64,000 nucleotides of DNA. Origin: Leucobacter sp. PH1c (GTDB lineage Bacteria; Actinomycetota; Actinomycetes; Actinomycetales; Microbacteriaceae). The notes below the pieces were generated by a model, which searched no databases, was not told the DNA's origin, and worked only from the letters and a program-made list of their open reading frames with translations. Numbering within the stretch: the first letter of the stretch is position 1; each line of letters begins with the position of its first letter. A program made the position numbers and the translations under genes. The stretch lies in contig NZ_AYMV01000028.1 in assembly GCF_000633415.1 (NCBI RefSeq), positions 89,853-153,852 on the forward strand, read 5' to 3'. Below, piece after piece: positions 41,353 through 48,730 of the stretch.

Positions 41353-42648
41353 GTGACGAGTGAACCCGCTGTGCCCCGCCTCCGCGCGACCACGCGACCC
41401 CTCGCCGAACGCCCGGATCTGCTCGCGCTCACCGATCCCGCGGCCCCGCTCGTCTGGCTCCGCGGGGATCGCGGCTGCGTTGGCCTGGGCGAGACCCTGC
41501 GGCTCGCCTTCCGCGGCCCCGAGCGCTTCGCGGAGGCCGCGGCGAGCTGGCGCGCGGTCGCCGAGCACGCGACGATCGATGATCCCGTGCAGCTCCCCGG
41601 CTCCGGACTCGTCGCACTCGGCACCTTCGCCTTCGACGACGCGAGCGCGGCGGAGAGCGTGCTGATCGTGCCCCGCATCCTCGTCGCGCGGCACCGGGAC
41701 CAGTGGTGGATCACGGAGACCGTCCTCGACGCCGAAGCTTCGAATCGGGATCCCGAGCTTCCCACCGCGTCCCCCGCGGGCGCGTGGCCCGGCCTCGAGC
41801 TCGCCCCGCGCCGCGGCCCCGGTGCGGATGCGCCGGATCCCGTCGCCGCCTACCTCGCCGGTGTCACCGAGTCGGTGCGCCGCATCGAGGCGGGAGCGGC
41901 AGAGAAGATCGTGCTCGCCCGCCAGATCGCGGGCGAGCTGCCCGCGGGCGCGGATCTGCGGGTGCCCCTCGGGCGCCTTGCCGAGCGCTACCTCGACTGC
42001 TGGACGTTCGCGGTCGACGGGATGCTCGGCGCGAGCCCCGAGACCCTCATCCGCTCCACCGCCGGGGCCGTCTCGGCGCGCGTCCTCGCCGGGACGCGCG
42101 CGCGGCACGCGGACGAGCCCGTGCGCGATGCGCAGGCGCGCGATGAGCTCCTCACGAGCGACAAGGAGCAGCACGAGCACGCGTTCGCGGTGCAGAGCGT
42201 CGTCACGGCGCTCGCGCCCTACGTGCAGGATCTCCGCACGAGCGAGGAGCCCTTCCCGCTCCGCCTGCCGAACGTGTGGCACCTCGCCACCGACCTCGGC
42301 GCCGCCCTCGGGGAGCGCAGCTCGGCGATCGAGCTCGTGGGAGCCCTGCACCCGACGGCCGCCGTCGCCGGCACCCCGACCGCCGACGCGGTTGCCGCGA
42401 TCGCCGAGCTCGAGCCCTTCGACCGCGGCCGCTACTCGGGCGCCGTCGGCTGGATCGACGCGGCGGGCGATGGCGAGTGGGTCATCGCGCTCCGCTGCGC
42501 ACAGCTCGGCGAGGCGGATCCCGAGACCGGCGCGCGCACGCTCACGGCGAGCGCGGGCGGCGGGATCGTCGTCGGCTCCGATCCCGAGCACGAGTTCGGA
42601 GAGACCGTTTCGAAGTTCCGCCCGATCACGGAGGCGTTCGCCCGCTAG
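41353..42648 (+). CDS. menF: Isochorismate synthase
   Basis: A 431-residue chorismate-binding enzyme that makes isochorismate for menaquinone. The C-terminal catalytic domain contains EKIVLARQIAGEL, ASPETLIRSTAGAVSARVLAGT in two runs, SDKEQHEHAFAVQSV, LGALHPTAAVAGTPT-like ALHPTAAVAGTPTADAV, and GGGIVVGSDPEHEFGETVSKF in two parts. HPTAAVAG is the active-site block. Salicylate synthase and EntC share the fold; proximity to menG and menD supports MenF. It is divergent from menG, so both could share one control region. Confidence 0.9.
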   Translation: MTSEPAVPRLRATTRPLAERPDLLALTDPAAPLVWLRGDRGCVGLGETLRLAFRGPERFAEAAASWRAVAEHATIDDPVQLPGSGLVALGTFAFDDASAAESVLIVPRILVARHRDQWWITETVLDAEASNRDPELPTASPAGAWPGLELAPRRGPGADAPDPVAAYLAGVTESVRRIEAGAAEKIVLARQIAGELPAGADLRVPLGRLAERYLDCWTFAVDGMLGASPETLIRSTAGAVSARVLAGTRARHADEPVRDAQARDELLTSDKEQHEHAFAVQSVVTALAPYVQDLRTSEEPFPLRLPNVWHLATDLGAALGERSSAIELVGALHPTAAVAGTPTADAVAAIAELEPFDRGRYSGAVGWIDAAGDGEWVIALRCAQLGEADPETGARTLTASAGGGIVVGSDPEHEFGETVSKFRPITEAFAR

Positions 42649-42690
42649 CTGCTCAGCGGCGGGCGCACACGGGCGCCGACTCCCGAGCGC

Positions 42691-43563
42691 TCAGGCGGGC
42701 CAGCGCAGCCCCGCGGACGCGGCGAGGCGCGCCTGCTCGGCGGCGACGTCGAAGCCGGCGGGCGGCCACTCGGGCGCAAGCGCAGCAAGCTCGCCGATCA
42801 CGATGCGCTGCACCGCTGCCCGCGCGTACCACTTCGCGTCCGCGGGGACGACATACCAGGGCGCGTGCGGGGCGTCGGTGCGCGCGATCGCGATCTCGAA
42901 GGCCGTCATGTACTCCGCCCAGCGCTCCCGCTCATCGATGTCGCCCGGCTCGTACTTCCAGTGCTTCGCGGGATCCGCGAGCCGGTCCGCAAGCCGGCGG
43001 GCCTGCTCCTCGGGGGACACATGGAGCATGATCTTCACGATCCGCACCCCGTCGTCCGCGAGCCGGCGCTCAAACTCGACGATCGCCCCGTAGCGGCGCT
43101 CGATCTCCTCGGGCGGCGCGAACGCGCGCACCCGCTGAATGAGCACATCCTCGTAGTGGGATCGGTCGAAGACCCCGATCACGCCGGGGCCGGGCACGCG
43201 CGGCTCGATCCGCCAGAGGAAGTCGTGGGCTCGTTCCTCCTCGCTCGGGGCCCTGAACGCCGCGAGCGCGAGCCCGTACGGCTCGACCTGCGCGAAGACG
43301 TGGTTGACGATCCCGCCCTTCCCGGCGGCGTCCATCGCCTGGAGCACCACGAGCACGCGCTCGCGGCTGCCCGCGCGGCTCTGGGCGAAGAGCCGCTCCT
43401 GCAGTTCGCGGAGCTCCTGCGCAGACTCGGCGAGCTCCGTGCGCCCGGAGCTCTTTCCCGCGGTCGTGCCGGGGGTCGCGGCGGGATCGATCCCGCGCAA
43501 CGAGAACGGGCTCCCTGCGCGGAGGAGCGGAGCAACATCGGCGTCCCAGAACTGCGTCGTCAT
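42691..43563 (-). CDS. ppk2: Polyphosphate kinase 2 family protein
   Basis: A 290-residue PPK2-family nucleotide kinase, which phosphorylates NDP or NMP from polyphosphate or the reverse. Walker A-like LQAMDAAGKGGIVNHVF is near residue 75-90, Walker B-like VGVFDRSHYEDVLIQRV near 130-145, and a lid region KHWKYEPGDIDERERW near 220. A single domain of this length indicates class I (NDP-forming/-using) or class III. ATG 43563 has GGGGAGG upstream. It follows menD by 54 nt on the same strand and could be cotranscribed. Confidence 0.92.
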   Translation of the reverse strand: MTTQFWDADVAPLLRAGSPFSLRGIDPAATPGTTAGKSSGRTELAESAQELRELQERLFAQSRAGSRERVLVVLQAMDAAGKGGIVNHVFAQVEPYGLALAAFRAPSEEERAHDFLWRIEPRVPGPGVIGVFDRSHYEDVLIQRVRAFAPPEEIERRYGAIVEFERRLADDGVRIVKIMLHVSPEEQARRLADRLADPAKHWKYEPGDIDERERWAEYMTAFEIAIARTDAPHAPWYVVPADAKWYARAAVQRIVIGELAALAPEWPPAGFDVAAEQARLAASAGLRWPA

Positions 43564-43617
43564 ACGGCCTCCCCGATCAGTGCTCCCCACTGTAGGGGGT
43601 GGCGGCGCCGCGCGCGA

Positions 43618-45504
43618 TCAGTCTCGGTCGAGCGGCACCTCGATGATGCCCGGGCCCGTCACGGGTTCCGTGAGTAGCCGCTCGAGCTCGCTCCGCGTCT
43701 CGACTCTGCGGTAGTCCCAGCCGTACGCCACGGCGAGCGGCTCGAGGGCCACGCGGTGCGGGGTGCGCATCACGCGCTCGAACGCGTCCGGCGCGGCGGC
43801 CCCGGCCACCTCGAGCCCGTCGAAGATCGTGCCGCCGCCATCGTTGCCGACGAAGAGCTGTACCCGCAGCGGGGCCTCGGCCGGAGGGAGCAGCAGGGAT
43901 CCCACGTCGTGGAGGAGCGCGAGGTCGCCGATCAGCACGCGCGTCACGCCCGCGGCGGCCGTTCCCTCGGGATCGGCCTGGCTCGCGGCGGCCACGCCCA
44001 GCGCGGTCGCGATCGTCCCGTCGATCCCGGCGAGGCCGCGGTTCGCGTGGACGCCGAGCTTCCGCCCGGGAGCGAGCCCGTCGAGCACGCGCACGAGGCG
44101 CGAGGCGGCGACCACGAGCCGATCGTGCGGCCAGGATCCGCGCCACACGGCCTCCGCGAGCAGCTCCCGCGTCACGGGCTCGCGCATCGCGGCGACCTCG
44201 GCGCGCGCGTATGCGCTGCGCTCCTTGTAGCCCGCCGCGGTCGCGGCGGAGAGGTTGGGGGCGTGCACGGTGGTGCGATCCCGCTGGATCTCCCGGTCCG
44301 CGACCACCCAGGATCCGAGCCAGCGATGCAGCGTGCGCGGATCGAAGTCGGCGGCTGCGCGCGCGCCGCGCACGACGGTCGCCCGGCGCCCCGGGTTCAC
44401 ATGCTCGACGCCGGGACCGGCGTGGGGATCGACGACGATCACGTCGACCGCCTCGCGGCGCAGCAGCGCGGTGGCCTGCCGGGTAAGCGTGGGGTGCCCG
44501 AACACGACGGCGCGCTCGACGAGCCCGCCGATCTCCGGGTCGTCGAGCAGCGTGGCGTAGCTCGCGATCGCCTCGCGCCCGTACCGCGCGCCACTCACCG
44601 CCTCGGCGAGAAGGGGCGCGCCGATCGCGCGGGCGAAGCTCTCCGCGGCCGGGCCGGCGTCGGCCCCCGCGAGCACGACCGTGCGGGCGTCACCCGCGTG
44701 GGTGTAGAGCTCCTCCTCGGCGAAGCCGGCGTGCGCGCGGAAGCCGCCGGGCACGGCCTGCGCTGCCGCGCTCGCGATCCCGAGCTCCCCGCTATCGCGC
44801 GCGGCGGCGGCCTCGGCGGCTGCGGCCTCGAATCCGCGGTCGATCATCGCCTCGAAGCCCGCGACGCCGGAGAGCGGCTCCCGGAACGACAGGTTGAGCT
44901 GCACGGGGCCCGCGGGGGCGGCGCCGAGGAAGCCCGTCGCCGCCGAAACGGCGCGGGCCGCGAGCTGCTGCGGATCGGTGGCCGCGCCGCGCGCGAGGTC
45001 GCCGTCCGGGCCGAGCCCGGGGGCGGGCACGTCGAGGCTGAGCCGGGCGGCCGGGCCGAGCACGCCGGCCTGCGTCGTGGTCTGGTTGCTGCGAATGCCG
45101 CGCAGCTCCGTCGGGCGGTCCGCCGTGAGCAGGATCATGGGGACGCGGCCCTCGTGCGCTTCGAGCGCGGCCGGCAACAGGTTCGCGACGGCGGTGCCGC
45201 TCGTCACGATCACGGGCGCGGGGAGCCCCGTCTCGCGGGCGACGCCGAGGGCGAAGAACGCGGCCGAGCGCTCGTCCACGCGCACGTGGAGGCGGATCGC
45301 GCCGACCCGCTCAGCGGCGGCAGCGGCGAGCGCGAGGGCCTGCGAGCGGGATCCCGGGCACACGACCACGTCGCGCACCCCGAGGCGGATGAGCTCGCCC
45401 AGCAGCTCGACGGCGAAGATCGAGGCGGGCGCGGGCTGCGGCTGCGGCTGCGGCTGCGGCTGCGGCTGCGGCTGCGGCTGCGGCGAGGGTACCTGCGCGC
45501 TCAC
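43618..45504 (-). CDS. menD: MenD: 2-succinyl-5-enolpyruvyl-6-hydroxy-3-cyclohexene-1-carboxylate synthase
   Basis: A thiamine-diphosphate enzyme joining isochorismate and 2-oxoglutarate in menaquinone synthesis. The 628-residue chain begins with VSAQVPSPQ and then a Gln-Pro repeat (about residues 8-24) before the fold starts at SIFAVELLGELIRLGVRDVV. The catalytic Glu is in HVRVDERSAAFFALG. The ThDP block appears as IGDLALLHDVGSLLL and FVGNDGGGTIFDGLE. GTG 45504 overlaps the stop of the PLDc_N protein as GTGA. It depends on thiamine diphosphate, whose precursor transporter lies 1.5 kb away. Confidence 0.95.
   Translation of the reverse strand: MSAQVPSPQPQPQPQPQPQPQPQPAPASIFAVELLGELIRLGVRDVVVCPGSRSQALALAAAAAERVGAIRLHVRVDERSAAFFALGVARETGLPAPVIVTSGTAVANLLPAALEAHEGRVPMILLTADRPTELRGIRSNQTTTQAGVLGPAARLSLDVPAPGLGPDGDLARGAATDPQQLAARAVSAATGFLGAAPAGPVQLNLSFREPLSGVAGFEAMIDRGFEAAAAEAAAARDSGELGIASAAAQAVPGGFRAHAGFAEEELYTHAGDARTVVLAGADAGPAAESFARAIGAPLLAEAVSGARYGREAIASYATLLDDPEIGGLVERAVVFGHPTLTRQATALLRREAVDVIVVDPHAGPGVEHVNPGRRATVVRGARAAADFDPRTLHRWLGSWVVADREIQRDRTTVHAPNLSAATAAGYKERSAYARAEVAAMREPVTRELLAEAVWRGSWPHDRLVVAASRLVRVLDGLAPGRKLGVHANRGLAGIDGTIATALGVAAASQADPEGTAAAGVTRVLIGDLALLHDVGSLLLPPAEAPLRVQLFVGNDGGGTIFDGLEVAGAAAPDAFERVMRTPHRVALEPLAVAYGWDYRRVETRSELERLLTEPVTGPGIIEVPLDRD
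45434..45481. repeat. Eight tandem GGCTGC hexamers in the 5' end of menD
   Basis: Eight exact copies of GGCTGC (plus strand) run from 45434 to 45481 and encode the Gln-Pro stretch of MenD. Slippage by whole units would change only the length of this tail and keep the frame. Confidence 0.95.
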
Positions 45505-46058
45505 GGGCGCGACGAATCCCCGTCGGCGCGCGGGCCGGCGTCGCGGCGGCGCTCCTCGGGCCCGCCGGGTGCGGCCGTGCCGGAGCTGCCGGATCCGGAG
45601 CTGCCGGATCCGGAGCTGCTGCTGTCCGCTGCGGGGTCCGCGCCGTCCGCGTTCGCGGCGCCGGATCCGGTCGCACCGTATCCCGCGGCCGGGGCGTCCC
45701 CTGCCTCGGTTCCCGTCTCGCCACCCCGCAGTTCCTCGCCGGGGAAGGTCTCCTCGTCGAGTTCGCGCAGCCGCGCCTCGAGGTCGCGCATATGGGTATC
45801 GAGATCGTCCGAGGACATGCGGGTGCCACTGAAGCGCGGGTCGTCATCGGGTGCCGCGGGACGTGCCGCGGGGACCGCACCCTTGCCGATCACGAACCAC
45901 AGAATCCCGCCGATCACCGGGAGCAGGACGATCAGCACGACCCACACCGGCTTCGCCACACCGCGGGCGCGTGAGCCGTCCGTCATCGCCGCGTCGACCA
46001 GCGAGTACAGCGTGAAGGCCACCGCGATGACGATACCGATAATCCCGAACCGCACCAT
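45501..46058 (-). CDS. PLDc_N-domain membrane protein
   Basis: A 185-residue protein with two N-terminal helices (about residues 3-23 and 38-60). Around the second helix is the pattern ARGVAKPVWVVLIVLLPVIGGILWFVIGKG in two runs, typical of the PLDc_N (cardiolipin synthase N-terminal) domain. The rest is an acidic, then Ser/Gly/Pro-rich disordered tail. Function is unknown; such proteins are common next to menaquinone or cytochrome genes in actinobacteria. ATG 46058 lies 6 nt after TAGCAT. It leads an operon with menD. Confidence 0.88.
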   Translation of the reverse strand: MVRFGIIGIVIAVAFTLYSLVDAAMTDGSRARGVAKPVWVVLIVLLPVIGGILWFVIGKGAVPAARPAAPDDDPRFSGTRMSSDDLDTHMRDLEARLRELDEETFPGEELRGGETGTEAGDAPAAGYGATGSGAANADGADPAADSSSSGSGSSGSGSSGTAAPGGPEERRRDAGPRADGDSSRP

Positions 46059-46064
46059 ACCCCT

Positions 46065-46070
46065 ATGCTA
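46065..46070 (-). promoter_or_regulatory. -10-like hexamer TAGCAT before the PLDc_N gene
   Basis: TAGCAT on the minus strand lies 6 nt before ATG 46058, consistent with leaderless transcription of the PLDc_N-menD operon. Confidence 0.5.
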
Positions 46071-46140
46071 CCCGCCCCGCATCACACCGGCCTGGGCGCG
46101 TGACCGAATCGCGGCTCAGGATCGCCGCAGACAGGCCGGG

Positions 46141-46146
46141 TAGACT
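46141..46146 (+). promoter_or_regulatory. -10-like hexamer TAGACT before the DUF4229 gene
   Basis: TAGACT is followed by 7 nt and GTG 46154, again without a ribosome binding site. Confidence 0.5.
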
Positions 46147-46153
46147 CGGCGCC

Positions 46154-46579
46154 GTGAAGAACCCCCGCACCGCCTGGATCGTGTACACCGTGCTGCGTCT
46201 CGTCTTTTTCGCAGCCCCGTTCGCGGTGCTCTTCCTGATGGGGATCAAGCCGTGGCTCGCGGCGATCTTCGCGGCGCTGATCGGCGTCTCGCTCTCGATC
46301 ATCTTCCTCTCCAAGCCGCGCGAGAAGGCCTCGGAGAGCATCTACGACTGGCGCAACCGTGACCGGACGCCGGACAGCATCGCCGAGGACGAGGCGATGG
46401 ACGCCGCCGAGGCGCCTGCGGCTGAGGCTGCGGTTCCCGCTGCTGACGCTCCTGCGGCTGAATCTGTGGCTCCTGCCGCTGAGGCTCCTGCGTCTGAGGT
46501 TCCTACGTCTGAGGCTCCTGCAGTTGAGCCCGTTCTCGCAGCCGACACGGCTGACGCGGGCAAGACCGCCCAGCAGTAA
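46154..46579 (+). CDS. DUF4229-type two-helix membrane protein
   Basis: A 141-residue protein. The N-terminus has two helices (WIVYTVLRLVFFAAPFAVLF and WLAAIFAALIGVSLSIIFL) followed by a basic stop (SKPREKASESIYDWRNRDR), the DUF4229 pattern. The remainder is an Ala/Glu/Pro-rich tail with repeating EAPA units, built from a degenerate GCTCCTGCGGCTGAG repeat. GTG 46154 is preferred over an upstream ATG (46100), because the extra residues are not conserved in type and the -10-like hexamer is between them. Function is unknown; it is divergent from the PLDc_N-menD operon. Confidence 0.85.
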   Translation: MKNPRTAWIVYTVLRLVFFAAPFAVLFLMGIKPWLAAIFAALIGVSLSIIFLSKPREKASESIYDWRNRDRTPDSIAEDEAMDAAEAPAAEAAVPAADAPAAESVAPAAEAPASEVPTSEAPAVEPVLAADTADAGKTAQQ

Positions 46580-46719
46580 CGCGCCCCGCCGGCGCGGCTC
46601 TCGGTTCCGCTGTTTCTCGGTTCCGCTGCTCTTCCCTGCTCGGACCGATTCGGGGCCGCCTCGATAGACCCCGAACCTGGCCTCTCGCGTCTCGACTTCC
46701 CCTCCCCTTTCTCCTTCTC
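46580..46719. other. Convergent intergenic region, left part
   Basis: This begins the 376-nt gap (46580-46955) between the converging DUF4229 and thiZ genes. It contains no ORF with coding character; the remainder of the gap is occupied by two hairpin repeats. Confidence 0.5.
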
Positions 46720-46788
46720 TCTCGGAGAAATCCCGAATCTCGGAGATTCTGCGGGCGCAGCGTCCGAGATTTCAGATTTCTCCGAGGA
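46720..46788. repeat. Convergent-junction hairpin repeat, copy C
   Basis: Left arm about 46721-46745 and right arm 46763-46787 share the CTCGGAGAAATC/GATTTCTCCGAGG core seen in copies A and B. The loop GATTCTGCGGGCGCAGCG has an internal CTGCGGGCGCAG stem. The element recurs 126-128 bp downstream as copy D. Confidence 0.85.
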
Positions 46789-46848
46789 AACGCACGCCGA
46801 GCGCACCCGAGCCGAGCGAGCTGCGCCCGCCCGCCCCACCGTTTCCGC

Positions 46849-46913
46849 AGGAGAAATCGCGAATCTCGGAGATTCTGAGGGCGCAGCGTCCGAGATTTCA
46901 GATTTCTCCGAGG
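46849..46913. repeat. Convergent-junction hairpin repeat, copy D
   Basis: From CGAATCTCGGAGATTCTG onward it is nearly identical to copy C, including the loop and the right arm through CTCCGAGGAAA. The left arm start has diverged (GCAGGAGAAATC). Tandem copies C and D look like a segmental duplication at one junction. Confidence 0.88.
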
Positions 46914-46955
46914 AAAGAGGGGAGCCCGGCCCAACCGGCCCCAGCTCAAGTCGAC

Positions 46956-47798
46956 TCAGGCGCGAGCCGCCACCATAAGGGCATGCAGGCGCGCCTCGAG
47001 CGGGGGCACCCGCCCGTCAAGCAGGAAGCCGTCGCCGCGCGGGATGTCGCGCGGCACGGGGACGTCGCCCGCGATCCGGCCCGCGCGCTGCGGGAGCACG
47101 AGCACACGGTCGCTCAGCCGCACCGCCTCGCGGATATCGTGGGTGATCAGGAGAATACTCCAGCCGTGCGCAGCCCAGATGTCGAGGAGCCAGCGCTGCA
47201 GCTCGTCGCGGGTGATCGCGTCGAGAGCGCCGAACGGCTCGTCGAGCAGCAGCACGGGCTTGCCCTGCACCACGGTGCGCAGGAAGGAGACCCGCTGCCG
47301 CATCCCGCCGGAGAGCTGGCGCGGGTAGCGCGCCTCCGTTCCGGCGAGACCGAACGGAGCGAAGAGCTCTGCCGCGCGCTCCCGGGCGGCGCGCCTCGGC
47401 ACACCCGCGACCTCCAGGCCGATGCACGCGTTGTCGAGGATGCGGCGCCACGGAAGGAGCACGTCCCGCTGCGGCATGAACGCGAACGGCCGGTCCCGTC
47501 CGCCCGCGGCGGGGGCCACCGGCTCCCCGCCGTAGCGGATCTCCCCAGTGTCGGGGCGCAGCGCCCCGGTGAGGAGCGAGAGCAGCGTCGATTTGCCGGA
47601 TCCGCTCGCGCCGACGAGCGAGACGATCTCCCCCGCACCGACCGTGAGCGAAACGTCGGCGAGAACGGGGTGATCGCCGAAGGACTTCCCGATCCCGCGC
47701 AGTTCCAGCGCGGCACCGGCCTGGGGCGCGGCACCGGCCCGGGGCGCGGCACCAAAACGGGGCGCAGGATCAGCTCGCACCTCAGCGCCCCCGTTCAT
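46956..47798 (-). CDS. thiZ: Thiamine-precursor ABC transporter ATPase (ThiZ-like)
   Basis: A 280-residue ATPase of the NitT/TauT/ThiZ branch. Walker A is LVGASGSGKSTLLS near residue 64, the Q loop is FMPQRDVLLPWR, the signature is LSGGMRQRVSFLRTV and Walker B is VLLLDEPFGALD. A short Pro/Ala/Gly-rich leader precedes the domain (FGAAPRAGAAPQAGAA). It is the last gene of the riboswitch-controlled operon. ATG 47798 overlaps the permease stop as ATGA. Confidence 0.92.
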   Translation of the reverse strand: MNGGAEVRADPAPRFGAAPRAGAAPQAGAALELRGIGKSFGDHPVLADVSLTVGAGEIVSLVGASGSGKSTLLSLLTGALRPDTGEIRYGGEPVAPAAGGRDRPFAFMPQRDVLLPWRRILDNACIGLEVAGVPRRAARERAAELFAPFGLAGTEARYPRQLSGGMRQRVSFLRTVVQGKPVLLLDEPFGALDAITRDELQRWLLDIWAAHGWSILLITHDIREAVRLSDRVLVLPQRAGRIAGDVPVPRDIPRGDGFLLDGRVPPLEARLHALMVAARA

Positions 47799-48730
47799 CG
47801 GGCCCGCCCCTGCTCGATGCGCAGCCAGGGCACCGCGATGCGCTCGATGAGGATCACGAGCCCGAACAGCGCGAGCGTGACGAGCGAGGACACCGTGACC
47901 GCGGCGAGCACCAGGTCGGTGCGGAAGACGTGCTTGGCCGACTGCATGTAGACCCCCAGCCCGGACACCGCCCCCGCATACTCCGCGAAGATCGCACCGA
48001 CCACGGCGTAGGTGATCGAGATGCGCAGTGCAGAGAAGAAGGACGGGATCCCCGCGGGGAGCCGCACGAAGCGGAAGAGCTGCCACCGCGTCGCCCCCAT
48101 GGAACAAAGGAGCGCCTCAGCGTCGGGGTCCGCCTCCGCGTAGCCGCGGAGGAGGCCGACGACCATGGGGAAGAAGGTCACGAAGGCCACGAGCAGCACC
48201 TTCGGGAGGAAACCGAAGCCGAACCACAGCACCACGAGCGGGGCGAGGGCAATGAGCGGCAGCGTCTGGCTCACGACGAGGAGCGGGAGCAGCGCGCGGC
48301 GCAGCAGCGGCGAGAAGTCGAGGAGTGAGGCGACCACGAAGGCGACCACGACCGAGAGCGAGAAGCCGGTGAGCGTCGCGGTGACCGTGGTGAGCGCGTG
48401 GCGCAGCAGCGCGTCGCGCTCGGCGAGTCCGGATTCGAGGATACGGGTGGGGGCGGGGAGCATGTCTGGCGGCACGAGGCCGGCCGTCGTGGCGCTCTGC
48501 CACACGACGAGCAGCAGTGCGAACGCGAGGAGCGGCGGGAGCACGCGGCCGAGCGCGCGGCCGGCGGCCGCGAAACCGCCGCCCACGCCGCCGCCACCCA
48601 CGGCGCCGCCACCCACGGCGCCGCCACCCACGGCGCCGCCACCCACGGCGCCGCCGCCCGCAGACGCGCGGGCGCCAGCAGACTCGCGGGCACCTGCGGG
48701 CGCGCCGACCGCGGCCCCCACCTCATTCAC
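47795..48730 (-). CDS. thiX: Thiamine-precursor ABC transporter permease (ThiX-like)
   Basis: A 311-residue permease of the BPD type with six helices. The EAA coupling loop appears as MVVGLLRGYAEADPDAEALLCSMGATRWQLF in the middle. The first ~50 residues are a Gly/Ala-rich leader (GGGAVGGGAVGG type) encoded by a 15-bp minisatellite and not part of the fold. The start is GTG 48730, overlapping the thiY stop as GTGA. Together with thiY and thiZ and the upstream TPP riboswitch it would import a thiamine precursor such as HMP or its formylamino form. Confidence 0.88.
   Translation of the reverse strand: MNEVGAAVGAPAGARESAGARASAGGGAVGGGAVGGGAVGGGAVGGGGVGGGFAAAGRALGRVLPPLLAFALLLVVWQSATTAGLVPPDMLPAPTRILESGLAERDALLRHALTTVTATLTGFSLSVVVAFVVASLLDFSPLLRRALLPLLVVSQTLPLIALAPLVVLWFGFGFLPKVLLVAFVTFFPMVVGLLRGYAEADPDAEALLCSMGATRWQLFRFVRLPAGIPSFFSALRISITYAVVGAIFAEYAGAVSGLGVYMQSAKHVFRTDLVLAAVTVSSLVTLALFGLVILIERIAVPWLRIEQGRAR
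48582..48656. repeat. Five 15-bp tandem repeats in the 5' end of thiX
   Basis: Units CCCACGGCGCCGCCA at 48597-48611, 48612-48626 and 48627-48641 are identical. Flanking units at 48582-48596 and 48642-48656 differ by one base each. They encode the GGGAV repeats. Confidence 0.95.

Noticed and set aside
45434..45481. Hexamer array as a phase-variation switch
   Set aside because: Whole-unit changes of 6 bp keep the reading frame, so on/off switching is not expected; only length variation is.
46720..46913. Hairpin repeats as insertion sequence ends
   Set aside because: No transposase, target-site duplication or internal coding sequence is visible between or near the copies.
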